Positions 7,514 to 16,327 of a stretch of 27,557 nt of DNA are shown here, in pieces. How positions within the stretch are numbered: position 1 is the stretch's first letter; each line of letters opens with the position of its first letter. Source of the stretch: Microbotryum silenes-acaulis (lineage: Eukaryota; Basidiomycota; Microbotryomycetes; Microbotryales; Microbotryaceae). The notes under the pieces are model-generated. The model was not told where the DNA came from and made no database searches. It was given only the letters and a program-made list of their open reading frames with translations. Position numbers and translations under genes: made by a program. The DNA lies in NCBI GenBank assembly GCA_003665825.1, contig QPFY01000057.1:1-27557 (forward strand), read 5' to 3'.

Positions 7514-10500
7514 ATGGACAGCTCCCCGCCCCGCCTTCGCCCCCCAGGGACATCAGCTCCCCTGACCCTTCGATCAGCGTGCAAATCGCCACGCTACAGG
7601 CACAGCTTGCCGCTCTACAGGCCTCACAGCCCCCTGCCGCCGCCGCCGCCTCCCCGCCCGTCACTGCCACGCAGGCAAACACTGCCACCGCATCAAAAGT
7701 CGTGTTCCCCAAGCACGCTCGCCTTGACGGCCCTAAGTCGTTTACAAACTGGTTACGTCAACTCCGTCTCGCGCTTCCAATCAAGCCGTGGTTACGTTCT
7801 TGACGGTGTCATTCCCCCGACGTGGACGGCCGACCAGCTTGCCGCCCGTGACGACGCCGCGCGTGAAATCATCGTTGGCTCGATCGACTCAGCCGACGTC
7901 TCAGCCACCCTCGACACCATCCCCAGCGACGACCTGTCGGCACCACGCATCTTCGCCGCACTCAAGGCTCGTTTCGCACCGGACGACGCCACTCGTACCC
8001 TCGAGTTGTTCGCCCGCCTTTGGGACTTCAGGAAGATGCCTGCCTCCGTCGAGGCGTACGACACGTGGCTCCGTGAATACATGTCGATCGCGCAGGAAAT
8101 CCGCGACGCCAAACCTCGCTCAACGACGTGCTCGCCACTCACGTGCTCGCCATGGTCCCACCCTGCCTCGACAGCTTCCGACTCACGTTCACGGACGAGC
8201 AGCGCAACCAACGCGACCTCCCGGAACTCACGACGCTGACGGATCGCATTCGCATCCAGCTTCGCTCGGCGGGACTCTCGTCATCGCACTCGGCCATGCT
8301 CGCCACCGCCTCCCCTTGTCCCGCCTGCCGCGCCCCCGGCCACCGTCTGCGCGACTGCACCTCACGGGCGACACACCCGCCCGCCGGCCCCTGCCGCCGC
8401 TGCCACAAGAAAGGTCACTGGGCCCTCGACTGCAAGCACCGGGGCGAACAGAAACACACCGGCGACGACAACCAGGACGACACGTCTCTCCCCGCCGCTC
8501 AACAGCCTAACATCGGCTATTTCGCCTCCTGCCTGTTCGCTCGCCGGCAACTCCCGACTGACGCCTTTGTAGTCGACTCGGGCGCCACGGCACACATGGT
8601 CGCCGATCGCTCTCTATTCACGGCTTATCGCCAGACGGCGCACACCAAGATCGGCGGCATCGCCGGCGGTATCACGGCCATTGGTATGGGGGACGTAGCG
8701 TTCGTTGCCAAGACCGGACATCCGATCACGCTGCGTGGCGTTCTGCACACGCCGGGCCTCCACGTCAACCTCCTCTCTGTTTCTCGCCTCTGCGACACCG
8801 ACCGCGTTCGACTCGCCTTCACCAGCGACGGCATCGACATCGCCAAGGACGGCCAGGCCATTGCTCACGGTACCAGGGTTAACGACGGTCTCTACCTTTT
8901 GGACGCGGATCACACCAAGTGTCAGCAGCTTGCCCTTCTCTCGCGTTCTGAGTCTACCGTGCCCCTGCTTACCCTTCACCGCTGCCTCGGCCATCTTGCC
9001 CCATCCTCTATACAGAAGATGATCGCCGCAGGTTTGCTGGACGGGTTTGGGGCCGGGTACAGTGACAAAGACGTAGAGGAGTTTGTTTGCAATGCTTGCC
9101 TTGGTTCCAAAGGCCACCGTCTTCCTTTTCCCGACTCTGAGTCGCATTCCCCCGAGAGACTCGGCCTCGTGCACAGCGATGTCCTTTCGTTCCCCACTCC
9201 GTCCTTGACCGGGAAGCGCTACCTTGTCACATTTCTTGACGACCACTCTCGCAAACTCTGGGCATACGCGATCGATCACAAAAGCGACGTCTTCCCGACC
9301 TTCCAGACTTGGCTCGCCGAAGTGGAGTTAGAGACGAACGCGCGTTTAAAAACCCTTCGCACTGACAACGGCGGGGAGTACCGATCGAACGCATTCACGG
9401 AGTTCTGCAAGTCCAGGGGCATTCGTCGTCAATACTCTATCCCCTACACACCTCAGCAAAACGGTCGTGCCGAACGTGTCAATCTCTCCATTGTCGAGGG
9501 CATCCTCGCCCTCCTTGCTGACTCCCATCTGCCGGCCACCTTTTGGGATGAAGCGGCTGCGTACTTCGTTTATTGCAAAAACAGGTGCTCACACTCAGCT
9601 TTGGCCAAACAGACTCCAGAATCCGTTTGGAACGGCCGACGCACCACCACCACCGCCCTCCACCCGTTCGGCTGCGCGGCCTGGCTCACGGTCGCGCCGG
9701 ACCTTCGCAGCAAGCTCGACCCCAAGGCCGCGCGCGTGATCTTCACCGGTTACGACCTCGCCTCCAAGGCTTTCCGTTTCTTCGACCATTATACCAACAA
9801 GGTTGTGATTGGCCGAAATGCCACCTTCCTCGACGACGACTTCCCCGGCCTCCCAATCAACACGCCCGTCGATGTGGACAACACCGAACGCCAGTTCGTC
9901 ATTCCCGCCGACACGCCCGCCCCCGCCGTCAAGACGAGGACCCACTAGTAAGGTCGGCGCACATGGACGTCTCATCCTCTCTTGATGATTCTGCCATGAG
10001 CGCCGTTGACGTGGCCCCAGGGTACACTGGCGGATCCTTACTTAATTCTACAGATATCAGCCCCTCGCCGTCCCCGTCGCTTGTCCCGCTTTCGTCGCCC
10101 GCCACGTCCTCGGCCGGAGGACCGTCCCTCGATGACTCGGACGACCCGCTTGACCTCCTCAACTCCAACACCGCGGTTCGCCTCAACCTGATGGACGTAC
10201 ATCGATCCGACGACGACACCCTGGTGACGCCCGCACCCGCCATTGCCCCCGCTGAACAGCCCTCCGATGACGACTCCCCTGATGAGATCGATTTCCTCTC
10301 TCGCCACCACCGCGCCTTCATCGCCACAGACGACGACGACCCCACCCTCGACGCCATCGAGCCCGTCAAGTCGATTACTAGCGATCCTCAGACCTGGCGC
10401 GAAGCAATGTCCAGCGACGAGCACGACATCTGGGCTCAGGCTGCCGCCGCCGAGTTCACCGCCATGCGCGACGACTTCAAGGTGTTCACCATCGAGCCTC

Positions 10501-11990
10501 GATCCTCCGTACCACCGGGCGCCACTATCGTCACCTCCAAGTTCGTCTGGAAGACCAAACGCGACGCACGCGGCGAAGTCACGGGGCACAAGGCACGTCT
10601 CGTAGCGCAAGGTAACCGACAACGCGACGGCATCGACTTCTCGGAGACTTTCGCACCCGTCGCCCGGTTCTCCTCCATTCGCTGCCTCCTTGCCCTCGCC
10701 GCTGCCAATGGTTACCACGTTCATCAGGCCGACATCGACAAGGCTTACCTCCACGGCGAGCTCGATCACGATATCTGGATGACGACGCCACGAGGTTTCG
10801 ACTTCCCAAGTGATAAGATTCTCCGCCTGCGGCGCTCAATCTACGGTCTCAAGCAGGCCGGTCGCATCTGGAATCGCCACATTGACACATCACTCAGGAG
10901 TCTCGGGTACAAGGCAACGGGCACTGATCACTGCATTTACTCTCACATTGATGATCAGCAACGGCCCCATTATATCGCCTTGTATGTCGACGATCTCCTC
11001 ATTGTCAGCCCCGCCCTCGACGAGATCGAACGCGTCATCTCCGGCCTCGAACAACGATACGGCGTCAAACGACTCGGCCCCGCGGAATACATCCTCGGCA
11101 TCCAAATCCGCCGCCTGGACGACGGCTCCATTGCCCTATCCCAGGAACGCTACATCATGGACGTGCTCGCCCGGTTTCACTTCGACACCACGACACGCGG
11201 CGCTACGGTGCCAATGACGCCCGGCCTCTCGCTCACGGCAGTTCCGGGTCAAGGAACGGAGCGCATTCGATCGTGGTACCTACAAGCCATTGGCTCCCTC
11301 CTGTACATTTCCCTTGGCACTCGACCCGACATTGCCTTCGCCGTCTCGTACTTGTCCCGGTTCGCCAACAACCCTGGCCGCCGTCATTGGATTGCCGTCA
11401 AACACGTCCTTCGCTACCTTCGCGCCACGTACCGCGATGAGCTACTCTACGCCCGCGGTCCAGCCAAAGTTACGGGTGTGGTTGGGTATTCCGATGCGAA
11501 CTGGGGTGCCTGCGTCGACACGTCCATCTCCACAATGGGCTTCGTCTTTTACTTGGCCGGCTCCGCCGTCTCTTGGTCATCGAAGCGTCAGACTCGGGTG
11601 GCGGATTCCACCACTGATGCCGAATACCTCGCCTTGTCGCACGCTGGTAAGGAAGCGATTTACCTTACGCAACTCCTCTCCGAGCTCCACGTTCGCCCGA
11701 TCGATGCAGCTCACATCTTCACCGACAACGAGGCCGCGGCCGCCGTCGCTCACGACCCCGTTCGCACCTCCGGCACTCGACACATACGCCTCCGCGAGCA
11801 TTTTGTCCGCGACATGGTCAACCGAGGCGATATCTCCCTCTCACACGTTGGCACAGCGGACATGGTTGCGGACCTATTCACCAAAGCGCTGGGTCCCAAG
11901 ATTTTTGGTATACATTGCTATGCTCTAGGCCTCCGGACGCGGCACCCACGGCTCAAGTCTACCTCGCGTTCGCGTGGGGGGGGGGTGTGA
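7514..11990 (+). pseudogene. Copia gag-pol polyprotein with frameshifts (A1)
   Basis: The same protein as in A2: Gag with two CCHC knuckles, DSGA protease, D,D35E integrase, YVDD reverse transcriptase and RNase H. Against A2 the frame is broken by five one-base losses, all in homopolymers: C5 to C4 at 7524-7527, A3 to A2 at 7779-7780, C3 to C2 at 7786-7787, A4 to A3 at 8111-8113 and C4 to C3 at 9941-9943. The first three sum to one codon; the last two split the gene. I see no premature stop by substitution. This is what residual long-read errors look like, so the gene may be intact in the organism. With G10 at the polypurine tract the frame ends at 11990, right at the LTR start. Confidence 0.85.
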
Positions 11991-12314
11991 GGAATCCACT
12001 CTCCGCTCGGGTCAGGACTTAGGCGCGCGGAGCGAGCCGGGCGCATCGGCCCAGGACTTAGGCGCGCGGAGCGAGCCGGGCGCATCGGCCCAGGACTTAG
12101 GCGCGCGCAGCGAGCCTGGCACATTGGCTCAGCCCCGAGGCTCGCTGGCTGAGGACTTGGGGCGCGCGGCTCCCTTACTGTTAGATTCCTATTCATCACT
12201 CTTGGCTATAACTACATCGCTGACGTAGTAGAGTTGATCGAATAGGTATGTTGAAATGATATTCATCACTCTTGGCTATAACTACATCGCTGACGTAGTA
12301 GAGTTGATCGAATA
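11986..12314 (+). repeat. A1 3' LTR (329 bp)
   Basis: Follows the G10 run (11976-11985). It starts TGTGAGG and ends CGAATA, directly before the CGCCT duplication. It carries both tail units. Confidence 0.97.
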
Positions 12315-13148
12315 CGCCTCGGCGCCTTCGCCCTCGCTGCCAAGCCGCCCCCCAGTCTTTCGCCTAGGCGCCTTCGCCTTCGCCGCCTTCGCCGCCCCCC
12401 CCCTCCAGTCTTTCGCCTAGGCGCCTTCGCCTTCGCAGCCAAGCCGCCCCCTTGTCTCCGCCTCCGCGCCAGCCTGCTCAACTCACGCTCGCGCGCCGCC
12501 GCCTCCACGCCGGGACTTAGTCAGTCCGCACTCTCCAGCCTAGCCGAGCCAACGCCTCCGCCTCGCCACAGCCAGTTTGCCACCGCCGACCTCATGACCC
12601 ATCGGCCATGCAGAACATCGCCCACTCATGATGCCCGCGGTTCGCAACCTGAAGCCTGTCGTCACGGATCGCCTCACTCAACAACTCTGGATCGTGTAGA
12701 TAAGTTTCCCCTCGTGTCCGTCGTCCAACACGACACCCCTCAGAGCCTCGATGGTCCACTTGGAGTTCGGTCTTGAAGCTTCGCATTGTGTTAGCCCAGT
12801 TTGTCTTAGCGCGGCCCCTTGCTAGAACCTCACCCGACTCGCGCGCCCCTGTGCCTTTCTTCCTCTTCTCTACCGCTTCCCAACATTAGCTAGACCGCTA
12901 ATCTTCGGTAGAGAACAGGTTAGTTGCAATCACATCTACCGCTTCCCAACATTAGCTAGACCGCTAATCTTCGGTAGAGAACAGATCGTCCAGCCGCACC
13001 GTGTCCGTCTCGTCAGACCGCGTCCGTGCCGCCTCACGACTTCTCCCCCCGGCCCGTCCGTCGCACACTGTAGCCACGTCGACGCTCCGCCAGTAGCCCA
13101 AGCGGTCGCTACTCCCAAGTCCGAAACCTTTTCGGCTTCCACTCAACA
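12315..13148 (+). repeat. B2 solo LTR, right part
   Basis: Begins with the right CGCCT duplication and continues the B2 LTR through the minisatellite to CTCAACA. It contains the intron-like duplication at 12919-12984 (leader GTTAGTTGCAATCACATC plus a 48-bp copy) and the CCGAAA-CCT-TTTCGG hairpin just before its end. Confidence 0.95.
12919..12984 (+). repeat. Intron-like duplicated insert in B2 (66 bp)
   Basis: After AGAGAACAG comes GTTAGTTGCAATCACATC, then a second copy of the 48-bp unit 12871-12918, ending again in AACAG before ATCGTCC. Both copies carry the variant CTAGACCGC. A CTAAT branch-like word lies 15-20 bases before the final AG. B1 lacks the insert at the same site. Confidence 0.75.
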
Positions 13149-13153
13149 GAATA
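13149..13153. repeat. Target-site duplication GAATA, right copy of B2
   Basis: Matches 6690-6694. Confidence 0.95.
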
Positions 13154-13442
13154 GAGACGCGTCCTTGACCATGTGGTGGGAGGCGCCCGAGTCGAGTACG
13201 AGGGTGTCGTTGGGGAGGTGAAGCTCCCGGTTCGAGTTCAGACGACCTAGGAGTGCAACGACGTTCACGCTGGGCCGGGCTGTCACGCTCACAGTCGGGT
13301 CCAGGTGCGACGTGTCAAGTTGCGTCATGATGCGGTAACGGCCGATTGCGTGGGCGAGGGCGGTTGCAAGGGTGTGGCACAGTGCGATGATGATGATGAA
13401 GACGATCATGATGGTCGCGAATGACGTCAGTGGAGCTGTCAT
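13149..13442 (-). pseudogene. Short hydrophobic leader plus protease start (C2)
   Basis: Minus-strand ORF with ATG at 13442, 20 bases past the PBS, running to the B2 insertion. Residues 11-30 are again strongly hydrophobic (IMIVFIIIIALCHTLATALA), and the protease motif DSGASHHM is at 84-91. Position for position it has the same length as the C1 leader, with about a dozen amino-acid changes concentrated in the first 40 residues and none of the frameshifts seen elsewhere in family C. No Gag or zinc knuckle precedes the protease. The pre-insertion continuation is at 6694 and below. Confidence 0.8.
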
Positions 13443-13462
13443 TGTTGGAGCAGCTTTAGCTC

Positions 13463-13474
13463 GGGCTCATAACC
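13463..13474 (-). other. Primer-binding site of C2
   Basis: GGTTATGAGCCC on the minus strand, adjoining the LTR end; identical to C1 and B4. Confidence 0.85.
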
Positions 13475-13682
13475 TGTTAATCGTATGTCTCGAGAGGGGA
13501 CTGGATCGGCAACCAGTAAGTACACGAGACAGAGTACGGGTTGTAAGGGAGTAGTTTGGAGCGTTAGGGGGAAGACTAAAGAGGCGCGCAGTGCGAGTGT
13601 GCGAAATATCTCTAAGTCCAAAGAGAGGTCCAAGCGGCGCGGATTGGAGATTGATCTAAGCAAGAGTGTATGGAATTCAACA
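13475..13682 (-). repeat. C2 5' LTR (208 bp)
   Basis: On the minus strand it runs from TGTTGAATTCC to GATTAACA. It has a single copy of the 67-bp unit that is doubled in C1, so it shows the insert-free state. It abuts the A5 gag sequence at 13683; AGATG (13683-13687) should be its right target-site duplication. The left end of C2 is off-window. Confidence 0.9.
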
Positions 13683-14124
13683 AGATGCGTGGTGCCGACA
13701 GGTCGTCGCTGGGGATGGTGTCGAGGGTGGCTGAGACGTCGGCTGAGTCGATCGAGCCAACGATGATTTCACGCGCGGCGTCGTCACGGGCGGCAAGCTG
13801 GTCGGCCGTCCACGTCGGGGGAATGACACCGTCAAGAACGTAACCACGGGCTTGATTTGGGAGCGCGAGACGGAGTTGACGTAACCAGTTTGTAAACGAC
13901 TTAGGGCCGTCAAGGCGAGCGTGCTTGGGGAACACGACTTTTGATGCGGTGGCGGTGTTTGCCTGCGTGGCAGTGACGGGCGGGGTGGCGGCGGCGGCGG
14001 CAGGGGGCTGTGAGGCCTGTAGAGCGGCAAGCTGTGCCTGTAGCGTGGCGATTTGCACGCTGATCGAAGGGTCAGGGGAGCTGATGTCCCTGGGGGGCGA
14101 AGGCGGGGCGGGGGAGCTGTCCAT
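13683..14124 (-). pseudogene. Copia Gag N-terminal fragment (A5)
   Basis: Minus-strand start of the family A polyprotein, ATG at 14124, open for about 147 codons until C2 interrupts it after the residues [12 protein letters not shown]. It includes the Ala/Pro-rich N-terminus and the gag core block [20 protein letters not shown]. It matches A2 almost perfectly; one visible difference is Ser to Thr in the Ala run (AAATPP). The rest of A5 lies off-window beyond C2. Confidence 0.93.
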
Positions 14125-14205
14125 GCTGCGATGGTGCGATGTGCTGGGGCGGCTCGAGTGGCTGGGCTCGAGGGAAAATTGCAAGCGGCGGGGCTGGTAG
14201 CTCGT

Positions 14206-14217
14206 GGGCTTATAACC
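14206..14217 (-). other. Primer-binding site of A5
   Basis: GGTTATAAGCCC on the minus strand, next to the A5 LTR end; the same variant as in A1 and A2. Confidence 0.8.
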
Positions 14218-14424
14218 TATTTGATCAACTCTACTACGTCAGCGATGTAGTTATAGCCAAGAGTGATCAATCTCATTTCAACATACCTATTCGATCAACT
14301 CTACTACGTCAGCGATGTAGTTATAGCCAAGAGTGATGAATAGGAATCTAACAGTAAGGGAGCCGCGCGCCCCAAGTCCTCAGCCAGCGAGCCTCGGGGC
14401 TGAGCCAATGTGCCAGGCTCGCTG
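14218..14424 (-). repeat. A5 5' LTR, truncated by B3
   Basis: The last 207 bp of a family A LTR, with both tail units. The spacer reads GGTATGTTGAAATGAG (final G, where A0-A2 have T), and the LTR end reads GATCAAATA instead of GATCGAATA. It breaks at the third 39-bp repeat (CCAGGCTCGCTG), where B3 begins. CGCTG (14420-14424) should be the left TSD of B3. Confidence 0.92.
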
Positions 14425-14749
14425 TGTTGAATGTGGACTGTAGGGCTTATCGGAATTTGGCGTAGCGACCGCTAGGGCTACTAGTGGAGCGTCGACGTGG
14501 CAAGGATGCGACGGACGGTCGACAGGAGAAGTCGTGAGGCGGCACTGGCGCGGTCTGATGAGACGGACGCGGTGCGGCTGGACGATCTGTTCTCTACCGA
14601 AGATTAGCTGTCTGGCTAATGTTGGGAAGCGGTATGATGATTGCAACTAACCTGTTCTCTACCGAAGATTAGCTGTCTGGCTAATGTTGGGAAGCGGTAG
14701 AGAAGAGGAAGAAAGGCACAGGGGCGCGCGAGTCGGGTGAGGTTCTAGC
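14425..14749 (-). repeat. B3 LTR, left fragment (its 3' end)
   Basis: Reverse-strand family B LTR whose 3' end is at 14425 (reading ...CCACATTCAACA on the minus strand). It is a divergent subtype: the terminal hairpin of B4 is absent. It carries the doubled unit with both copies of the CCAGACAGC variant; the insert is 14587-14651. It is interrupted at CTAGC by B4 and resumes at 17323. Confidence 0.92.
14745..14749. repeat. Target-site duplication CTAGC, left copy of B4
   Basis: CTAGC precedes B4 and recurs at 17318-17322. The uninterrupted site, GCCCCTTGCTAGAACC, is in each B LTR (for example near 15410). Confidence 0.97.
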
Positions 14750-15511
14750 TGTTGAATTGCATTCTGTCAAGCCTTCGAACACTTCGACATCGGACCGCCG
14801 TTTGACGGACTTGCCCGCCTTTCGCCTCGGCGCCTCGCTCCGCGCGCCTTCGCCTCCGCAAGCCTCCACCGCGCCCCCTGTCCCTCGAGCCTCGCTGCGT
14901 GATCATCGCACTCGGCCTCGTCCCTCGACCGATGTGCACCGTTCGTCAACTTGTCCACATCCCGGTCCGTCTGCCCGTCGTTGCCAGCTTTGCCTGCTCT
15001 GCCATGCTCGCCACCACGCGCCTTTGCCTCTTGGCACTTTCGCCTCGGCGCCTTCCCCGCGCCAGCCTGTTCAACTCACGCTCGCGCGCCGCCGCCTCCA
15101 CATCGGAACTTAGTCGGTCTACTTCTCCTGTCTTGCCAAGCCGTTGCCTCCGCCTAGCCACCGCCAGCTTGCCGCCACCGTCCTCATGTCTCATCGGCCA
15201 TCCAGTGTATCGCCCATGCATGACGCCCGTTGTTCGCAACCTGGATCTTGTTGCTACGGATTGCCCAGCTCACCAACACTCGACCAAGGTAGATAAGTTT
15301 CCCTTCGTGTACATCGTCCAACACGACACCCCTCAGAGCCTTGATGGTCCGCTTGGAGTTCGGTCTTGTAGCTTCGCATTGTGCTAGCCCAGTTTGTCTT
15401 AGCGCGGCCCCTTGCTAGAACCTCACCCGACTCGCGCGCCCCTGTGCCTTTCTTCCTCTTCTCTACCGCTTCCCAACATTAGCCAGACAGCTAATCTTCG
15501 GTAGAGAACAG

Positions 15512-15576
15512 GTTAGTTGCAATCATCACACCGCTTCCCAACATTAGCTAGACCGCTAATCTTCGGTAGAGAACAG
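15512..15576 (+). repeat. Intron-like duplicated insert in the B4 5' LTR (65 bp)
   Basis: After GAGAACAG comes GTTAGTTGCAATCATCAC, then a 47-bp copy of the upstream unit, ending GAGAACAG before ATCGTCC. The first unit has CCAGACAGC and the second CTAGACCGC. The same insert is in the 3' LTR at 17090-17154. Confidence 0.75.
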
Positions 15577-15712
15577 ATCGTCCAGCCGCACCGTGTCCGT
15601 CTCGTCAGACTGCGTCCGTGCCGCCTCACGACTTCTCCCCCCGGCCCGTCCGTCGCACACTGTAGCCACGTCGACGCTCCGCCAGTAGCCCAAGCGGTCG
15701 CTACTCCCAAGT

Positions 15713-15727
15713 CCGAAACCTTTTCGG
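15713..15727 (+). other. Hairpin CCGAAA-CCT-TTTCGG near the B LTR end
   Basis: Perfect 6-bp stem with a 3-nt loop, 13 bases before the LTR end, extendable by AAG/CTT with a one-base bulge. It is also at 17290-17304 and in B1, B2 and (cut by A0) B0. It lies just upstream of the PBS, so it could fold in the RNA next to the primer site. B3 lacks it. Confidence 0.6.
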
Positions 15728-15740
15728 CTTCCACTCAACA

Positions 15741-15752
15741 GGTTATGAGCCC
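15741..15752 (+). other. Primer-binding site of B4, containing the ORF start codon
   Basis: GGTTATGAGCCC directly follows the LTR. It is complementary to the anticodon arm of initiator Met tRNA. The ATG at 15745-15747 pairs with the CAU anticodon and is also the first ATG of the 152-codon ORF. Confidence 0.85.
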
Positions 15753-16203
15753 TGTCCGAACCACCCTGCCCCTCCCCGCCGCACCCGCCGTCTCCGCCGA
15801 GCCAACGCCCGCCGAGACACGTGCCGCTGAGACACGCGACGCTGCCGCCGACGCAACCGCACCACACGCCGACAAAGCACACACGTCTGGTCCTGCCCCC
15901 GTCACCCCCACTCTCGCCGCCACCATGGACAAACGCATCGTAGGAACAAGCCTACAAGTCGATCGTCCGCCGAGAGCCCCACCCCGAGCCAAGCTGCCCG
16001 CCGCCGCCTCCCCTGCGCACAACCCTGCCGCAACACGCGACACCGCCGCCAACGCTTCGCAGACGCCGCCCCTCGCCGCTGCACCCGTTCCCCAACCCGT
16101 CTACACCATCCGAGCCACGATCATCGAAGAACGCATTACAAGAACACGCCTTCAACCCAATGGTCCGCCGAAAGCGCCAGCCCTAGGTATGTTCTCCGCC
16201 TAA
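15745..16203 (+). CDS. Small Pro/Ala-rich ORF of family B (152 aa), unknown function
   Basis: The only ORF filling the B4 interior. It starts at the ATG inside the PBS and stops at 16201-16203, about 125 bases before the 3' LTR. The protein is rich in Pro, Ala and Thr and has no cysteine, zinc knuckle, protease or RT motif. It holds a duplicated module: MDKRIVGTSLQVDRPPRAP (residues 61-79) aligns with IEERITRTRLQPNGPPKAP (127-145), with similar Ala/Thr/Pro lead-ins. The underlying DNA is also alignable, so this is an old internal duplication. The frame is open further upstream into the LTR (from 15517), so initiation there cannot be excluded. It could be a degenerate Gag-like or RNA-binding product; I do not recognise a family. 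Confidence 0.6.
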   Translation: MSPVRTTLPLPAAPAVSAEPTPAETRAAETRDAAADATAPHADKAHTSGPAPVTPTLAATMDKRIVGTSLQVDRPPRAPPRAKLPAAASPAHNPAATRDTAANASQTPPLAAAPVPQPVYTIRATIIEERITRTRLQPNGPPKAPALGMFSA

Positions 16204-16316
16204 CGCTCGTTGCCACGTCGCTTTGCACCCTCGCCTCGTCATGGTCTCCTACACCGGTCACTCGTCTATGCACACACCACTCGTCAACCCCTTCGTGCCC
16301 TTCTGGAAGTGTTCGA

Positions 16317-16327
16317 ACGAGGGGGGG
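16317..16327 (+). other. Polypurine tract of B4
   Basis: ACGAGGGGGGG directly before the 3' LTR start at 16328, the expected site for plus-strand priming. Confidence 0.8.

Larger units (their letters stand above)
7091..12314 (+). mobile_element. Copia element A1, full length (5224 bp)
   Basis: Complete family A element with LTRs at 7091-7419 and 11986-12314, PBS at 7420, a G10 polypurine tract and a perfect CGCCT duplication. The LTRs look identical, so the insertion is very young. It sits in the B2 solo LTR. Its reading frame is broken only by one-base losses in homopolymers. Confidence 0.97.
14750..15740 (+). repeat. B4 5' LTR (991 bp)
   Basis: TGTTGAATTGC...CTCAACA. It holds a Cys/Pro/Ser-codon-like C-rich stretch, the intron-like duplication at 15512-15576 and a terminal hairpin at 15713-15727. 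It lacks the long minisatellite of B1 and B2. The open frames inside it are carried by both LTRs and have no recognisable product. Confidence 0.96.

Noticed and set aside
8614..9279. Long minus-strand ORF (221 codons) opposite gag/protease/integrase, also at 19035 and 23729
   Set aside because: It lies exactly opposite the real polyprotein in all copies and has no recognisable domain. GC-rich coding DNA often leaves the opposite strand open.
10038..10769. Minus-strand 243-codon ORF opposite the linker and RT
   Set aside because: Antisense shadow of the acidic linker; Gly/Val-rich, no motif, no start context.
13149..13153. GAATA as a remnant of the family A LTR end
   Set aside because: It also equals the last five bases of the A LTR, but the matching GAATA at 6690-6694 and the continuity of C2 across it show that it is the B2 target-site duplication.
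14899..15387. 162-codon ORF inside both B4 LTRs
   Set aside because: The LTRs are copies of one another, so identity is not evidence of selection. In B1 and B2 the frame is changed by the minisatellite and by indels.
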